Shown here: piece after piece, positions 1 to 5,896 of the stretch
Layout of the letters: each line of letters starts with the position of its first letter
How positions within the stretch are numbered: the stretch's first letter is position 1
Assembly (NCBI GenBank): GCA_938044055.1
Contig: CALIQO010000396.1
Location: forward strand, 1-5,896
Source of the DNA: an uncultured Saprospiraceae bacterium
GTDB lineage: Bacteria; Bacteroidota; Bacteroidia; Chitinophagales; Saprospiraceae
Direction of reading: 5' to 3'
DNA length: 5,896 bases
Position numbers and translations under genes: made by a program
The notes under the pieces: generated by a model
What the model was told of the DNA's origin: nothing
The model's input: only the letters and a program-made list of their open reading frames with translations
Databases searched by the model: none

Positions 1-697
1 TCCATGAAGAAATGTTGGTTTCAGTAAGATGCTGATTAGAGAGGTCTGAGATCATATCTTCATGAAAGTCTATTTCTAAGAACTGGCACAAGTTCTTTGT
101 GGTAGGTTCTGTTGTTGTTAGTAAATCCTCATATTTCACTCGATGATATCTATCTTCATCTGCTACATCAATTCCGCCGGCATTGTTGTAGCAGTAGATC
201 GCTATAGCATAAATGGGGTTCATACCTCTCTTAAGCATGGATAGCAGTGTATCGTACGGATTTCTCACTATATGGATAACCTTACCTTGCTTAAAAGAAG
301 CCAAGAATGCTCTAAACAACAAGGCATTTCCGGGTGTCTTCTCGCACCACATGCTGGCTTGTTTTCTCTCCATTCCAGGAGTCATAAACAGATCCATAAA
401 GTCGCTAAAATTCTGAGTTGTCTTCACCAAGTTCTGGATAGATTCTTCATCATGGCCATACAATTCATCGGCAGAACCTATACCTCTAAACACGTGAGGT
501 GAAAATGAAACCAATCCACTCGGGAGTTTCTTGCCTATCCTATCCTTGTATGCATTAAAATCCAGGAACAACTTTTTCTTCGTCAATAGATAGGTCTCTT
601 CACCTGAGAATACCATCGGGTGACGACTGATAATGTTCTTAAGCAATGATGAACCACTGCTGCTACTTCCACCTATAATTATTGATGATGCCAGAAT
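1..697 (-). CDS. Sulfotransferase family protein, 3' end cut by the window, non-canonical start
   Basis: Probable PAPS-dependent sulfotransferase that moves sulfate onto an unknown acceptor such as a carbohydrate, lipid or protein. About 232 codons are visible without a stop, and the C-terminus lies beyond the left edge. Counting from an ATT at 695-697, residues 6-19 read IIIGGSSSSGSSLL, the 5'-phosphosulfate loop, followed by helix KNIISRHP and then GEETYLL. Residues 119-124 are EKTPGN. Residues 139-155 (KVIHIVRNPYDTLLSML) are the 3'-phosphate-binding segment with Arg145 and Ser153. Residues 184-192 (YHRVKYEDL) and the following CQFLEIDF are typical of the family. The start is problematic: an in-frame TGA sits at 701-703 and no ATG, GTG or TTG in this frame precedes the loop. 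ATT (695-697) or CTG (692-694) would give a normal-length N-terminus. The first in-frame ATG (614-616) would delete the loop. No AG-rich ribosome-binding site is visible, which is common in Bacteroidota. No signal peptide is seen, so it is probably cytoplasmic or membrane-associated. Family assignment is firm; substrate is unknown. Confidence 0.88.
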   Translation of the reverse strand, partial: MLASSIIIGGSSSSGSSLLKNIISRHPMVFSGEETYLLTKKKLFLDFNAYKDRIGKKLPSGLVSFSPHVFRGIGSADELYGHDEESIQNLVKTTQNFSDFMDLFMTPGMERKQASMWCEKTPGNALLFRAFLASFKQGKVIHIVRNPYDTLLSMLKRGMNPIYAIAIYCYNNAGGIDVADEDRYHRVKYEDLLTTTEPTTKNLCQFLEIDFHEDMISDLSNQHLTETNISSW

Positions 698-717
698 GAA
701 TCAATTGTGATGAAGCA

Positions 718-725
718 CAAAAATA
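718..725 (-). promoter_or_regulatory. Possible Bacteroidota -7 element overlapping the terminator tail
   Basis: On the minus strand this reads TATTTTTG, which fits the Bacteroidota -7 consensus TAnnTTTG. It would place transcription initiation about 10-15 nt before the proposed ATT start of the sulfotransferase gene. No convincing -33 TTTG element lies at the expected distance, because that region is the terminator stem. Any T-tract followed by G can match this consensus by chance. It is listed because the sulfotransferase gene needs some source of transcription after a strong terminator, and the gap offers nothing else. Confidence 0.25.
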
Positions 726-764
726 AGAAAAGGCCTTAACCTAGTGGGAAAAGGCCTTTTCTTA
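719..764 (-). terminator. Intrinsic terminator after the giant surface-protein gene
   Basis: A perfect 14-bp inverted repeat pairs TAAGAAAAGGCCTT (724-737) with AAGGCCTTTTCTTA (751-764) around a 13-nt loop. Within the loop, CC and GG could extend the pairing. Read on the minus strand, the stem begins 15 nt past the TAA stop at 780-782 and is followed at once by five T residues (723-719). Both arms contain the self-complementary core AAGGCCTT, so the hairpin would also form in plus-strand RNA, but there it lacks a run of T residues and no plus-strand gene leads into it. It should end most transcription before the sulfotransferase gene. Confidence 0.88.
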
Positions 765-779
765 ATATCAAGTATTTTA

Positions 780-3700
780 TTAAATCTTGCTAAACGTTAC
801 GAATCTCCAATCGTTAAATGTCTGGAGCACAAGAGCATACACACCTGAAGGCAGATTGCTGATGTCGAAATCTTCAGAATAATTATTCTGATCGGTCAAT
901 TCTCTCACTTCAATAAGTGCTCCTTGATCGTTGATAAGAATCAGGGTCACATCTTGATTACTGGTCAGCTCTACATTGGCGGTGAAGCGTCCATCATTTA
1001 GCTGGGGCGTAATTAGGAAGTTGGAAATAAATCCAGGATCCGTAAAGTGATTCTCAGGATTTTCTAGTTCCGAAGGATCTGAGTAAATCACAATGGTCTT
1101 GGTCTGCTTTACAGCACAAGGGCCGATGAATGCGATCAATGAAATCTCGTATTCTCCCGGTTCTGTAAATATGACTACCTCATGATTCTTATCAGAAGAA
1201 ACATATTCTATCAATTCTTTATCATACTCCCAGAAGAATGAATCGACTTTAGGATTAGATGCTTCTACCATCTTTATAGGTAAGTCAATAAGGCCTTCCT
1301 TACTGAGCAAGAATCTTACGCCAGAGAAATCCGCTTCATCGAATTTCACTTCGATTGTTTCTTCATCTCTACATCCTAGATCATTGATTACTTCAAGTGT
1401 ATATACACCTGCTCTATCTGCAATTATATTTATATCGGATCCGATGAAAGCACCATCTAGATACCAATTGTTCGTAAATGAAGTATAGATAGAATTCAGC
1501 TCTACCATAACATCGTTACAGACTACTGTATCGGCAGGCCAGTTCTGATCGATAATAAATACATCTGCAACAGGAATACTTATGGAAAGCTCGAAAGTAC
1601 ATCCTGTTATCGAGGTGATTTTAGCTGTATATTCTCCAGGAGACAATCCTTCAACAGATGTACCCATCTGGCCACCAGACCATTCTATGAAGTCTATCAT
1701 ATCTAAATCACCTGTAATTTCTACTGATGCATTTCCTTCTGCCGCACACTTGTCGTAGCCTACTATATCATAATCGTAATCGCTTGGATCTATGTTCTGG
1801 ATATTAATGTCTGAAGCATATGTAAGGATGCAACCTGACTGAACATCTATTATCTTTATAGTGTAAACTCCGTTAGGTAGATCAGTATATGTATATTTCT
1901 CACTCCAGGTATCTCCACCATCTAAACTATACATATAGTCTGATGGATCTCCTTCTACATTGATCTCAATGGATCCTGAAGCTCCATCACAAGCACCTTC
2001 TTCTCCTACAATCAGGCTACTTAGAACAGGCGAACCTATTATATCAAATTGGAATCTTATGGCTCCATCGGATACACATGATCTAGAATTAGAGGCAATT
2101 AATACATCGTAAACTTCATTGCTTAAATTCTCGAATAATGGTTCTCTCTGCCACGTGGATCCATTGTCAATTGAGAACCAGAAGCTTTCAAGTGGGACAT
2201 CAGAAACAACTTCAAGAACTCCATCTTCGCTCTCACAATCTGAAAGAGGTTTTACAACTGAAACATCTATTTGCGGAAGCGAAATTATACTGAGCTTTAT
2301 GGCGGTAGAAAAAATGCACCCATCGGCATCTACTACAGTCAGTTCAACCAACCCTGCGAAATCTACTTCTATGGTTCTCGTTGTATCTCCTGTGCTCCAG
2401 AGGTAAGATTCGTAGAAGTCTGTACTTAACATAAGTGTCTCTCCTGTACATATTTCTGTTCCTCCATAAACCTCAAGTGTGTTTTCAATCTCTAGAACAA
2501 TATATGCATCTATAGAGTCACAACTCTGTGTTGAATCTCTTACATAATTGTAGACACCTGGCTCTGTAATAATATCTCCATTGATCAATAAGGTATCACC
2601 AGAACATAGATACTCTTCGATGTAAGTGACATTATCATCATTGATAGAAAGGCTTAAAACAGTTATTTCATTACATGCGCTAGAATTATCTGAGAATACA
2701 TACATGCCAGCAGACATCAATAATGAATCTCTATACAAGAGTGAATCTCCATAGCATATCGTTGAATCTATCATAGTTACCTCAGAATCCATAACATCAA
2801 TTGCGACGGAAACATAAGGTGATGCGCATATTTCTGTAAGACATCTTGTGTATAATATTGTAGAGGACTCAACCATACTCTGGGTATAACTTGGTCCTTG
2901 TGCGATCGCTTCCGTTTCAGGGGAAGTATACCATCTTACCACACCTTCTTCACAACCTTCTGCTTGCAAGACGGCATCATCAAATGCACATATCTCTACA
3001 TCCTCAACCTTGACTGATAATTCATCTGATACAGTAAGGTCAATAACATAAGAAACAACACAGTCACCATTTCTCTCTGTCAAGAGATAGCTTCCAGAAG
3101 CAGTCAGCGTTGAATCGCCTATTACCAAGGACTCTCCAGCACATATCGTGGTGTCAATGACAACTCTTCCAGATTCCAATATTGTTACTGGAAGCTCTTG
3201 AACTTCTGATTCACAATCATCTATTGCGCATACTACATAGTAAGATACATCAGCGAATAATGCGCCAGTATTGTATTCTGGACCAGTTTCCAGCAGATTG
3301 GTTTTATCCGGGTTTTCATACCACAGGATCTGACCTTCTGTACATCCACTTGCCTTCAATTGCACACTTTCTCCTGCACATGCCTCTGCCGATTCTACAT
3401 CGACAGGTTCTATTTCTATGAACCTTAAATTCAAGAAATACATTTCAGTGCAGCCAGCAGGTGTTGTATAATTATACTCATATGATCCGCTCGAGGCAAA
3501 CATCGTGTCTCCTACCTCGAAAACATCTCCATTACAGATTAGAGAATCTATGGTTATAGATTTATCATTGGTAACAGTGACATTAACCATTGCAGCGTCA
3601 GAAGCACATAGGCTATCACTACAGATCACATAGAATGTTACATTTTCAAATAGGCTATCAACATCATACTCTGTGCCCTCTGATACCACATCAGAAAGTG

Positions 3701-5896
3701 TCTCATCAGCGTACCATGTAATCACACCTTCGCTACAACCCTCTGCAATAAGCGTGGTCTGCTCTCCTATACATACTTCTTCATCGGAAACAGAAACAGT
3801 CAATGCCTCTTTAATCCTAAGATTAAGTATGTAACTCACAACAACTCCGTCCTCTTCTACTTGTACATTGTACTGGCCACTTTCTTCATATGTATTTTCT
3901 CCTAGCGTGAATGAATCACCAAAACAAAGGGTAGTATCTATGACAATGGCTTGATCGTTTCCAATTTCTACTATTACTTCTACAGGATCAGAGTAACATC
4001 CTCCGATATTGCAAGTAACATAGTACAACGTAGTAACTTCTAGAGCTTCTGTTGTATATGAATTACCATTTCCGATAATCTGTGTCAATTCCTTATCTGC
4101 ATACCATGTTACCATACCCTCGTTGCAACCGTCCGCTTCTAAAGTAGCAGATTGACCGGAAGATATCATTTTATTTTCTGCTGAAACAGAAGGTTGATCT
4201 ATTGTCTTAAGGGACACTTCATAAGTAGCTGTACATGCTCCATTCGAAACTGAAATCATATACTCGCCCTCCGTTGTTAAAATGGAATCACCTATTTCTA
4301 TAAAGTCTCCATTGCATATTACGGTATCTAGTTTTATCACTTCGTTGCTCAATACTTCAACAACAACTTCAGCGAACGAAGACATGCAACCATCTAACTC
4401 ACAGGCGGCAAGGTAAGTAGTCGATTCACTTATTCCTCTGATCGACAATTGATCGCCACTCCCTATAGGAGTATTTAAATCTGAAGAGATGAACCATAGT
4501 ATGGTTCCATCGTTACAACCTTCTGCTTGCAATAAAAATGGATCCTCACTACATATAGGATCAAGATCTTGTATTACTGGTGATTCAAGTTCTTGTGAAA
4601 TTTCTATGACAACTTCTACTAGCTCTGAAGAACAACCATCTTGCGTACATTGTGCCCAGAAACTGGTTACGCTGATAATCTCGGAAACCTCCAAGCTAGA
4701 TCCTGTTCCTACTTGAATACTTCCATCAGCATCACTATACCATACTACGTCACCTGAACATCCTTCGACACTGATGACTGCGGTTTCACCTATACAGATT
4801 TCAGCTCCTAAACCTCGTATTACAAGTTCTTCTTTTTCTTCTACCGATATTTCAAATGTGCTTTCACAATCTCCATTATCAAGAACAATACTGTGATTAC
4901 CTACTCCTAGAGTTGTATCTCCTATTTCATATACTCCTCCGAAGCACACTACTGTATCTATCACGACAACTTCTCCTGTCAATACTTCAACTGTTACTGC
5001 TGTAAGTTCTGAACGACAACCAGCTAATTCACATCCTACATAATACACTGTATTAGTAGATAATATCGGAGTGGTGAATAAAGGTCCCTCAGCAAGGGCA
5101 TTGCTACCAGCGGCATCGTTGTACCATGTGATTGTCCCCTCTTCACATCCAGTTGCCGTTAATTCAGCACTTTCACCTTCGCATATCTGAACATTACCTG
5201 ATTCAGGAGCTTTTAAAGCTAATGACACAGAAACGTTTACTGGCGTTAGTCTAGATTGACATCCATCAATCTCACAGCCTACATAGTAAACGGTTGATTC
5301 TGACACAGAACTTAAAGACAATTCTGAACCCGTACCAATAACATTGTTACCTTGTTCATCACTATACCATAAAATTGAACCTCCTTCGCAACCTTCTGCT
5401 GTCAATACAGCACTGCCTCCATCACACACTTCTATATCTTCAGCTGTAGGTGCTTCTGGAAGTGAATTAACAATTACTATAACTTCTACAAGTGACGAAG
5501 AACATTCATCTTCTGTGCATTGTGCCCAGTAACTTGTCGTACTGGTAAGCGCAGGTGTTGTAAATGAAACTCCCGTTCCTACTTGTGTATTCCCTGTTGC
5601 ATCGCTGTACCATATAACTGTTCCATTACATCCACTTACACTTATATCTGCTATCTCTCCAGAACAGATTTCTGTTCCAGATCCAGATATTACAATCTCT
5701 GGCCTCTCTCCAACTGTGATATCATACAAACTCTCACAATCTCCACCACTGGTTAAAACGATACTATGGTTTCCAGCTCCTAAGGTTGTATCACCTATCT
5801 CAAATACTTCACCAAAACATATCATAGTATCGATCTCTATTACTTCACCTGTCAATACTTCTACCGTTACTGCTGTAAGTTCTGAATTACATCCTG
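780..5896 (-). CDS. Giant modular T9SS-exported surface protein (N-terminus outside window)
   Basis: Large extracellular protein, probably an adhesin or surface filament. The frame is open to the right edge, so the start and the signal peptide lie outside; 1,704 codons are visible. A TTG at 5853-5855 is an internal Leu, since the same frame continues upstream with GCNSELTAVTVEV. Residues are numbered here with that Leu as 1. Order: alternating A (Ig-like, CHU-associated type) and B modules at 1-1125; an Ig-like domain at 1128-1192 (YLWSTGDTTRTIEV); three SprB-like repeats at 1195-1430; an Ig-like domain at 1434-1506; a PKD-like domain at 1510-1592 (EPGEYEISL); a sorting domain at 1607-1691. 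There is no enzymatic motif. The protein is very acidic: residues 52-201 contain no Lys or Arg. Cysteines are regularly spaced and probably form disulfides after export. The gene ends in its own terminator. Exact role, ligand and full length cannot be told from this part. Confidence 0.93.
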   Translation of the reverse strand, partial: GCNSELTAVTVEVLTGEVIEIDTMICFGEVFEIGDTTLGAGNHSIVLTSGGDCESLYDITVGERPEIVISGSGTEICSGEIADISVSGCNGTVIWYSDATGNTQVGTGVSFTTPALTSTTSYWAQCTEDECSSSLVEVIVIVNSLPEAPTAEDIEVCDGGSAVLTAEGCEGGSILWYSDEQGNNVIGTGSELSLSSVSESTVYYVGCEIDGCQSRLTPVNVSVSLALKAPESGNVQICEGESAELTATGCEEGTITWYNDAAGSNALAEGPLFTTPILSTNTVYYVGCELAGCRSELTAVTVEVLTGEVVVIDTVVCFGGVYEIGDTTLGVGNHSIVLDNGDCESTFEISVEEKEELVIRGLGAEICIGETAVISVEGCSGDVVWYSDADGSIQVGTGSSLEVSEIISVTSFWAQCTQDGCSSELVEVVIEISQELESPVIQDLDPICSEDPFLLQAEGCNDGTILWFISSDLNTPIGSGDQLSIRGISESTTYLAACELDGCMSSFAEVVVEVLSNEVIKLDTVICNGDFIEIGDSILTTEGEYMISVSNGACTATYEVSLKTIDQPSVSAENKMISSGQSATLEADGCNEGMVTWYADKELTQIIGNGNSYTTEALEVTTLYYVTCNIGGCYSDPVEVIVEIGNDQAIVIDTTLCFGDSFTLGENTYEESGQYNVQVEEDGVVVSYILNLRIKEALTVSVSDEEVCIGEQTTLIAEGCSEGVITWYADETLSDVVSEGTEYDVDSLFENVTFYVICSDSLCASDAAMVNVTVTNDKSITIDSLICNGDVFEVGDTMFASSGSYEYNYTTPAGCTEMYFLNLRFIEIEPVDVESAEACAGESVQLKASGCTEGQILWYENPDKTNLLETGPEYNTGALFADVSYYVVCAIDDCESEVQELPVTILESGRVVIDTTICAGESLVIGDSTLTASGSYLLTERNGDCVVSYVIDLTVSDELSVKVEDVEICAFDDAVLQAEGCEEGVVRWYTSPETEAIAQGPSYTQSMVESSTILYTRCLTEICASPYVSVAIDVMDSEVTMIDSTICYGDSLLYRDSLLMSAGMYVFSDNSSACNEITVLSLSINDDNVTYIEEYLCSGDTLLINGDIITEPGVYNYVRDSTQSCDSIDAYIVLEIENTLEVYGGTEICTGETLMLSTDFYESYLWSTGDTTRTIEVDFAGLVELTVVDADGCIFSTAIKLSIISLPQIDVSVVKPLSDCESEDGVLEVVSDVPLESFWFSIDNGSTWQREPLFENLSNEVYDVLIASNSRSCVSDGAIRFQFDIIGSPVLSSLIVGEEGACDGASGSIEINVEGDPSDYMYSLDGGDTWSEKYTYTDLPNGVYTIKIIDVQSGCILTYASDINIQNIDPSDYDYDIVGYDKCAAEGNASVEITGDLDMIDFIEWSGGQMGTSVEGLSPGEYTAKITSITGCTFELSISIPVADVFIIDQNWPADTVVCNDVMVELNSIYTSFTNNWYLDGAFIGSDINIIADRAGVYTLEVINDLGCRDEETIEVKFDEADFSGVRFLLSKEGLIDLPIKMVEASNPKVDSFFWEYDKELIEYVSSDKNHEVVIFTEPGEYEISLIAFIGPCAVKQTKTIVIYSDPSELENPENHFTDPGFISNFLITPQLNDGRFTANVELTSNQDVTLILINDQGALIEVRELTDQNNYSEDFDISNLPSGVYALVLQTFNDWRFVTFSKI
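783..1037 (-). other. T9SS type A C-terminal sorting domain
   Basis: Residues 1607-1691 have the order expected for the type A sorting domain: an FLITPQLNDGRF start (in place of the usual NP..G.F), a VTLILINDQGALI strand pair, then FDISNLPSGVYALVL and a final WRFVTFSKI. Substrates of the type IX system carry this domain at the C-terminus. It directs passage across the outer membrane and is normally removed or exchanged for an anchor. The usual N-P at the start is replaced by T-P and the last residues lack the common double-basic pattern, so the match is good but not perfect. Confidence 0.82.
1080..1556 (-). other. Membrane-distal to sorting-domain connector: Ig-like plus PKD-like domains
   Basis: Residues 1434-1506 form an Ig-like domain: ADTVVCNDVMVEL, then NNWYLDG, then AGVYTLEV and NDLGC, with the Cys pair typical of CHU-type domains. 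Residues 1510-1592 form a PKD-like domain: a FFWEY core strand, then EPGEYEISL and a closing Cys strand followed by TKTIVIY. Cysteine is rare here compared with the array. These are structural spacers leading to the sorting domain. Confidence 0.6.
1566..2273 (-). other. Three SprB-like repeats inside the giant protein
   Basis: Residues 1195-1430 hold three repeats of roughly 75 residues. Each starts with a Cys near an acidic/glycine stretch and ends with a G/E-Y-hydrophobic strand followed by a Cys. The first two carry a YSLDGGDTW-type motif (FSIDNGSTW and YSLDGGDTW) and an LPNGVYTIKI-type strand (LSNEVYDVLI in the first). The third is closer to classical SprB repeats, with EWSGGQ and LSPGEYTAKI. 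Such repeats occur in large gliding or adhesion proteins of Bacteroidota. Here they separate the A/B array from the C-terminal end. The relation to SprB is at the repeat-family level only; this is not the sprB gene by any evidence seen. Confidence 0.7.
4350..4982 (-). repeat. Shortened higher-order repeat unit B-A-A, about 630 bp
   Basis: The unit starting at residue 292 repeats the B2-A4 half of its neighbour, including the WAQC variant (A4) and ECSS/GCSS strand. It then has one A module fewer: the next B begins 210 residues later instead of 291. The difference, 81 residues, equals the spacing between adjacent A modules A2 and A3 (81) and A4 and A5 (81). This points to gain or loss of exactly one module in frame. 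Confidence 0.7.
4983..5855 (-). repeat. Higher-order repeat unit B-A-A-A, 873 bp
   Basis: Residues 1-291 form a unit B1-A1-A2-A3 that restarts at residue 292. The junction sequence before the unit (GCNSELTAVTVEV, at the window edge) recurs before the next unit as GCRSELTAVTVEV, 12 of 13 residues identical. The DNA around 4974-5023 matches 5847-5896 at roughly 43 of 50 positions by eye. The first A module of each unit carries a WAQC variant of the third-Cys strand instead of the usual YYVxC. More copies probably continue past the right edge. Confidence 0.75.

Larger units (their letters stand above)
2481..5896 (-). repeat. Coding array of alternating A and B cysteine-framed modules
   Basis: Nine A modules share the frame C-x11-C-x36/37-C-x4-C around a WY core (such as ITWYNDAAG), a form of the Ig-like domain common in Bacteroidota surface proteins. 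Their first-cysteine codons start at 5666, 5426, 5183, 4796, 4553, 4163 (Ser here), 3773, 3380 and 2990. Eight B modules follow the pattern IDTxICxGD, then a G-Y hairpin, then a second Cys 26-28 residues later. Their first-Cys codons start at 5819, 4946, 4316, 3926, 3536, 3143, 2756 and 2606. The order is B-AAA-B-AA-B-A-B-A-B-A-B-A-B-B, and the end of another A module lies at the window edge. Linkers depend on what follows: A to A uses proline-bearing spacers, while A to B uses a VEVLTGEV-like strand. Copies have diverged too far for simple recent duplication, except near the right edge. Confidence 0.9.

Noticed and set aside
213..502. Two short plus-strand open frames (213-416 and 272-502)
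   Set aside because: They lie antisense to the sulfotransferase frame, whose conserved motifs are clear, and show no family features of their own.
614..616. First in-frame ATG as the start of the sulfotransferase
   Set aside because: It lies after the PAPS-binding loop and helix, so the product would lack an essential cofactor site.
783..1037. Gliding-motility type B (CHU_C) sorting domain
   Set aside because: The ending has the LPSGVYALVL strand and short length of type A, and I do not see the typical type B start or order.
2119..3421. Plus-strand open frames at 2119-2406 and 3182-3421
   Set aside because: They are antisense to the giant gene, and their composition mirrors its codon pattern. 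There is no start context or recognisable domain.
4489..5532. Plus-strand open frames at 4489-4716 and 5344-5532 that resemble each other (both contain VHCAQ)
   Set aside because: The similarity comes from lying antisense to equivalent A modules, so it reflects the repeat and not a second gene family.
5853..5855. TTG as the start of the giant gene
   Set aside because: The same frame continues upstream to the window edge with a sequence nearly identical to an internal repeat junction, so this Leu is internal.
2481..5896. Regular repeats as a CRISPR array or non-coding tandem repeat
   Set aside because: Periods are 390-873 bp in whole codons, the copies are diverged and keep protein motifs, and there are no short identical repeats with unique spacers.

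Overview
The window looks like chromosome from a Bacteroidota bacterium, probably a marine or saline-adapted Cytophagales-like lineage. The base composition is AT-rich. The main gene encodes a giant, acidic, cysteine-rich extracellular protein built from Ig-like, SprB-like and PKD-like modules, and it ends in what reads as a type IX secretion system (T9SS) type A sorting domain. That combination is characteristic of the phylum; the finer placement and the habitat are inference.

Both genes lie on the minus strand. From the right edge down to 780 runs one open frame with no start inside the window: the last 1,704 codons of a giant surface protein. Its order from the N-terminal side is: an array of two alternating cysteine-framed modules (A, Ig-like, about 80 residues; B, about 50 residues), one CHU-type Ig-like domain, three SprB-like repeats, another Ig-like domain, a PKD-like domain, and the C-terminal sorting domain. 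Next comes a strong intrinsic terminator at 719-764. Then, on the same strand and running off the left edge, comes a sulfotransferase-family gene (1-697) recognised by both PAPS-binding segments. It has no ATG, GTG or TTG start in its frame.

The most interesting structure is inside the giant gene. The distance from one B module to the next falls as 291, 210, 130, 130, 131, 129 and 50 residues toward the C-terminus. This corresponds to 3, 2, 1, 1, 1, 1 and 0 A modules per B. Cysteine spacing in the A and B modules is almost invariant. The only two missing cysteines fall in neighbouring modules (A6 and B4), which could leave two unpaired partners free to bond with each other.

Functionally, the large protein is probably exported by T9SS and anchored or released at the cell surface as an adhesin or stalk. 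The sulfotransferase would transfer sulfate from PAPS to an unknown acceptor. The terminator between them argues against one simple operon, so a functional link is only a proximity guess. I see no mobile element, RNA gene or CRISPR array. Apart from the repeat architecture and the odd start, nothing here clearly shows a new system.
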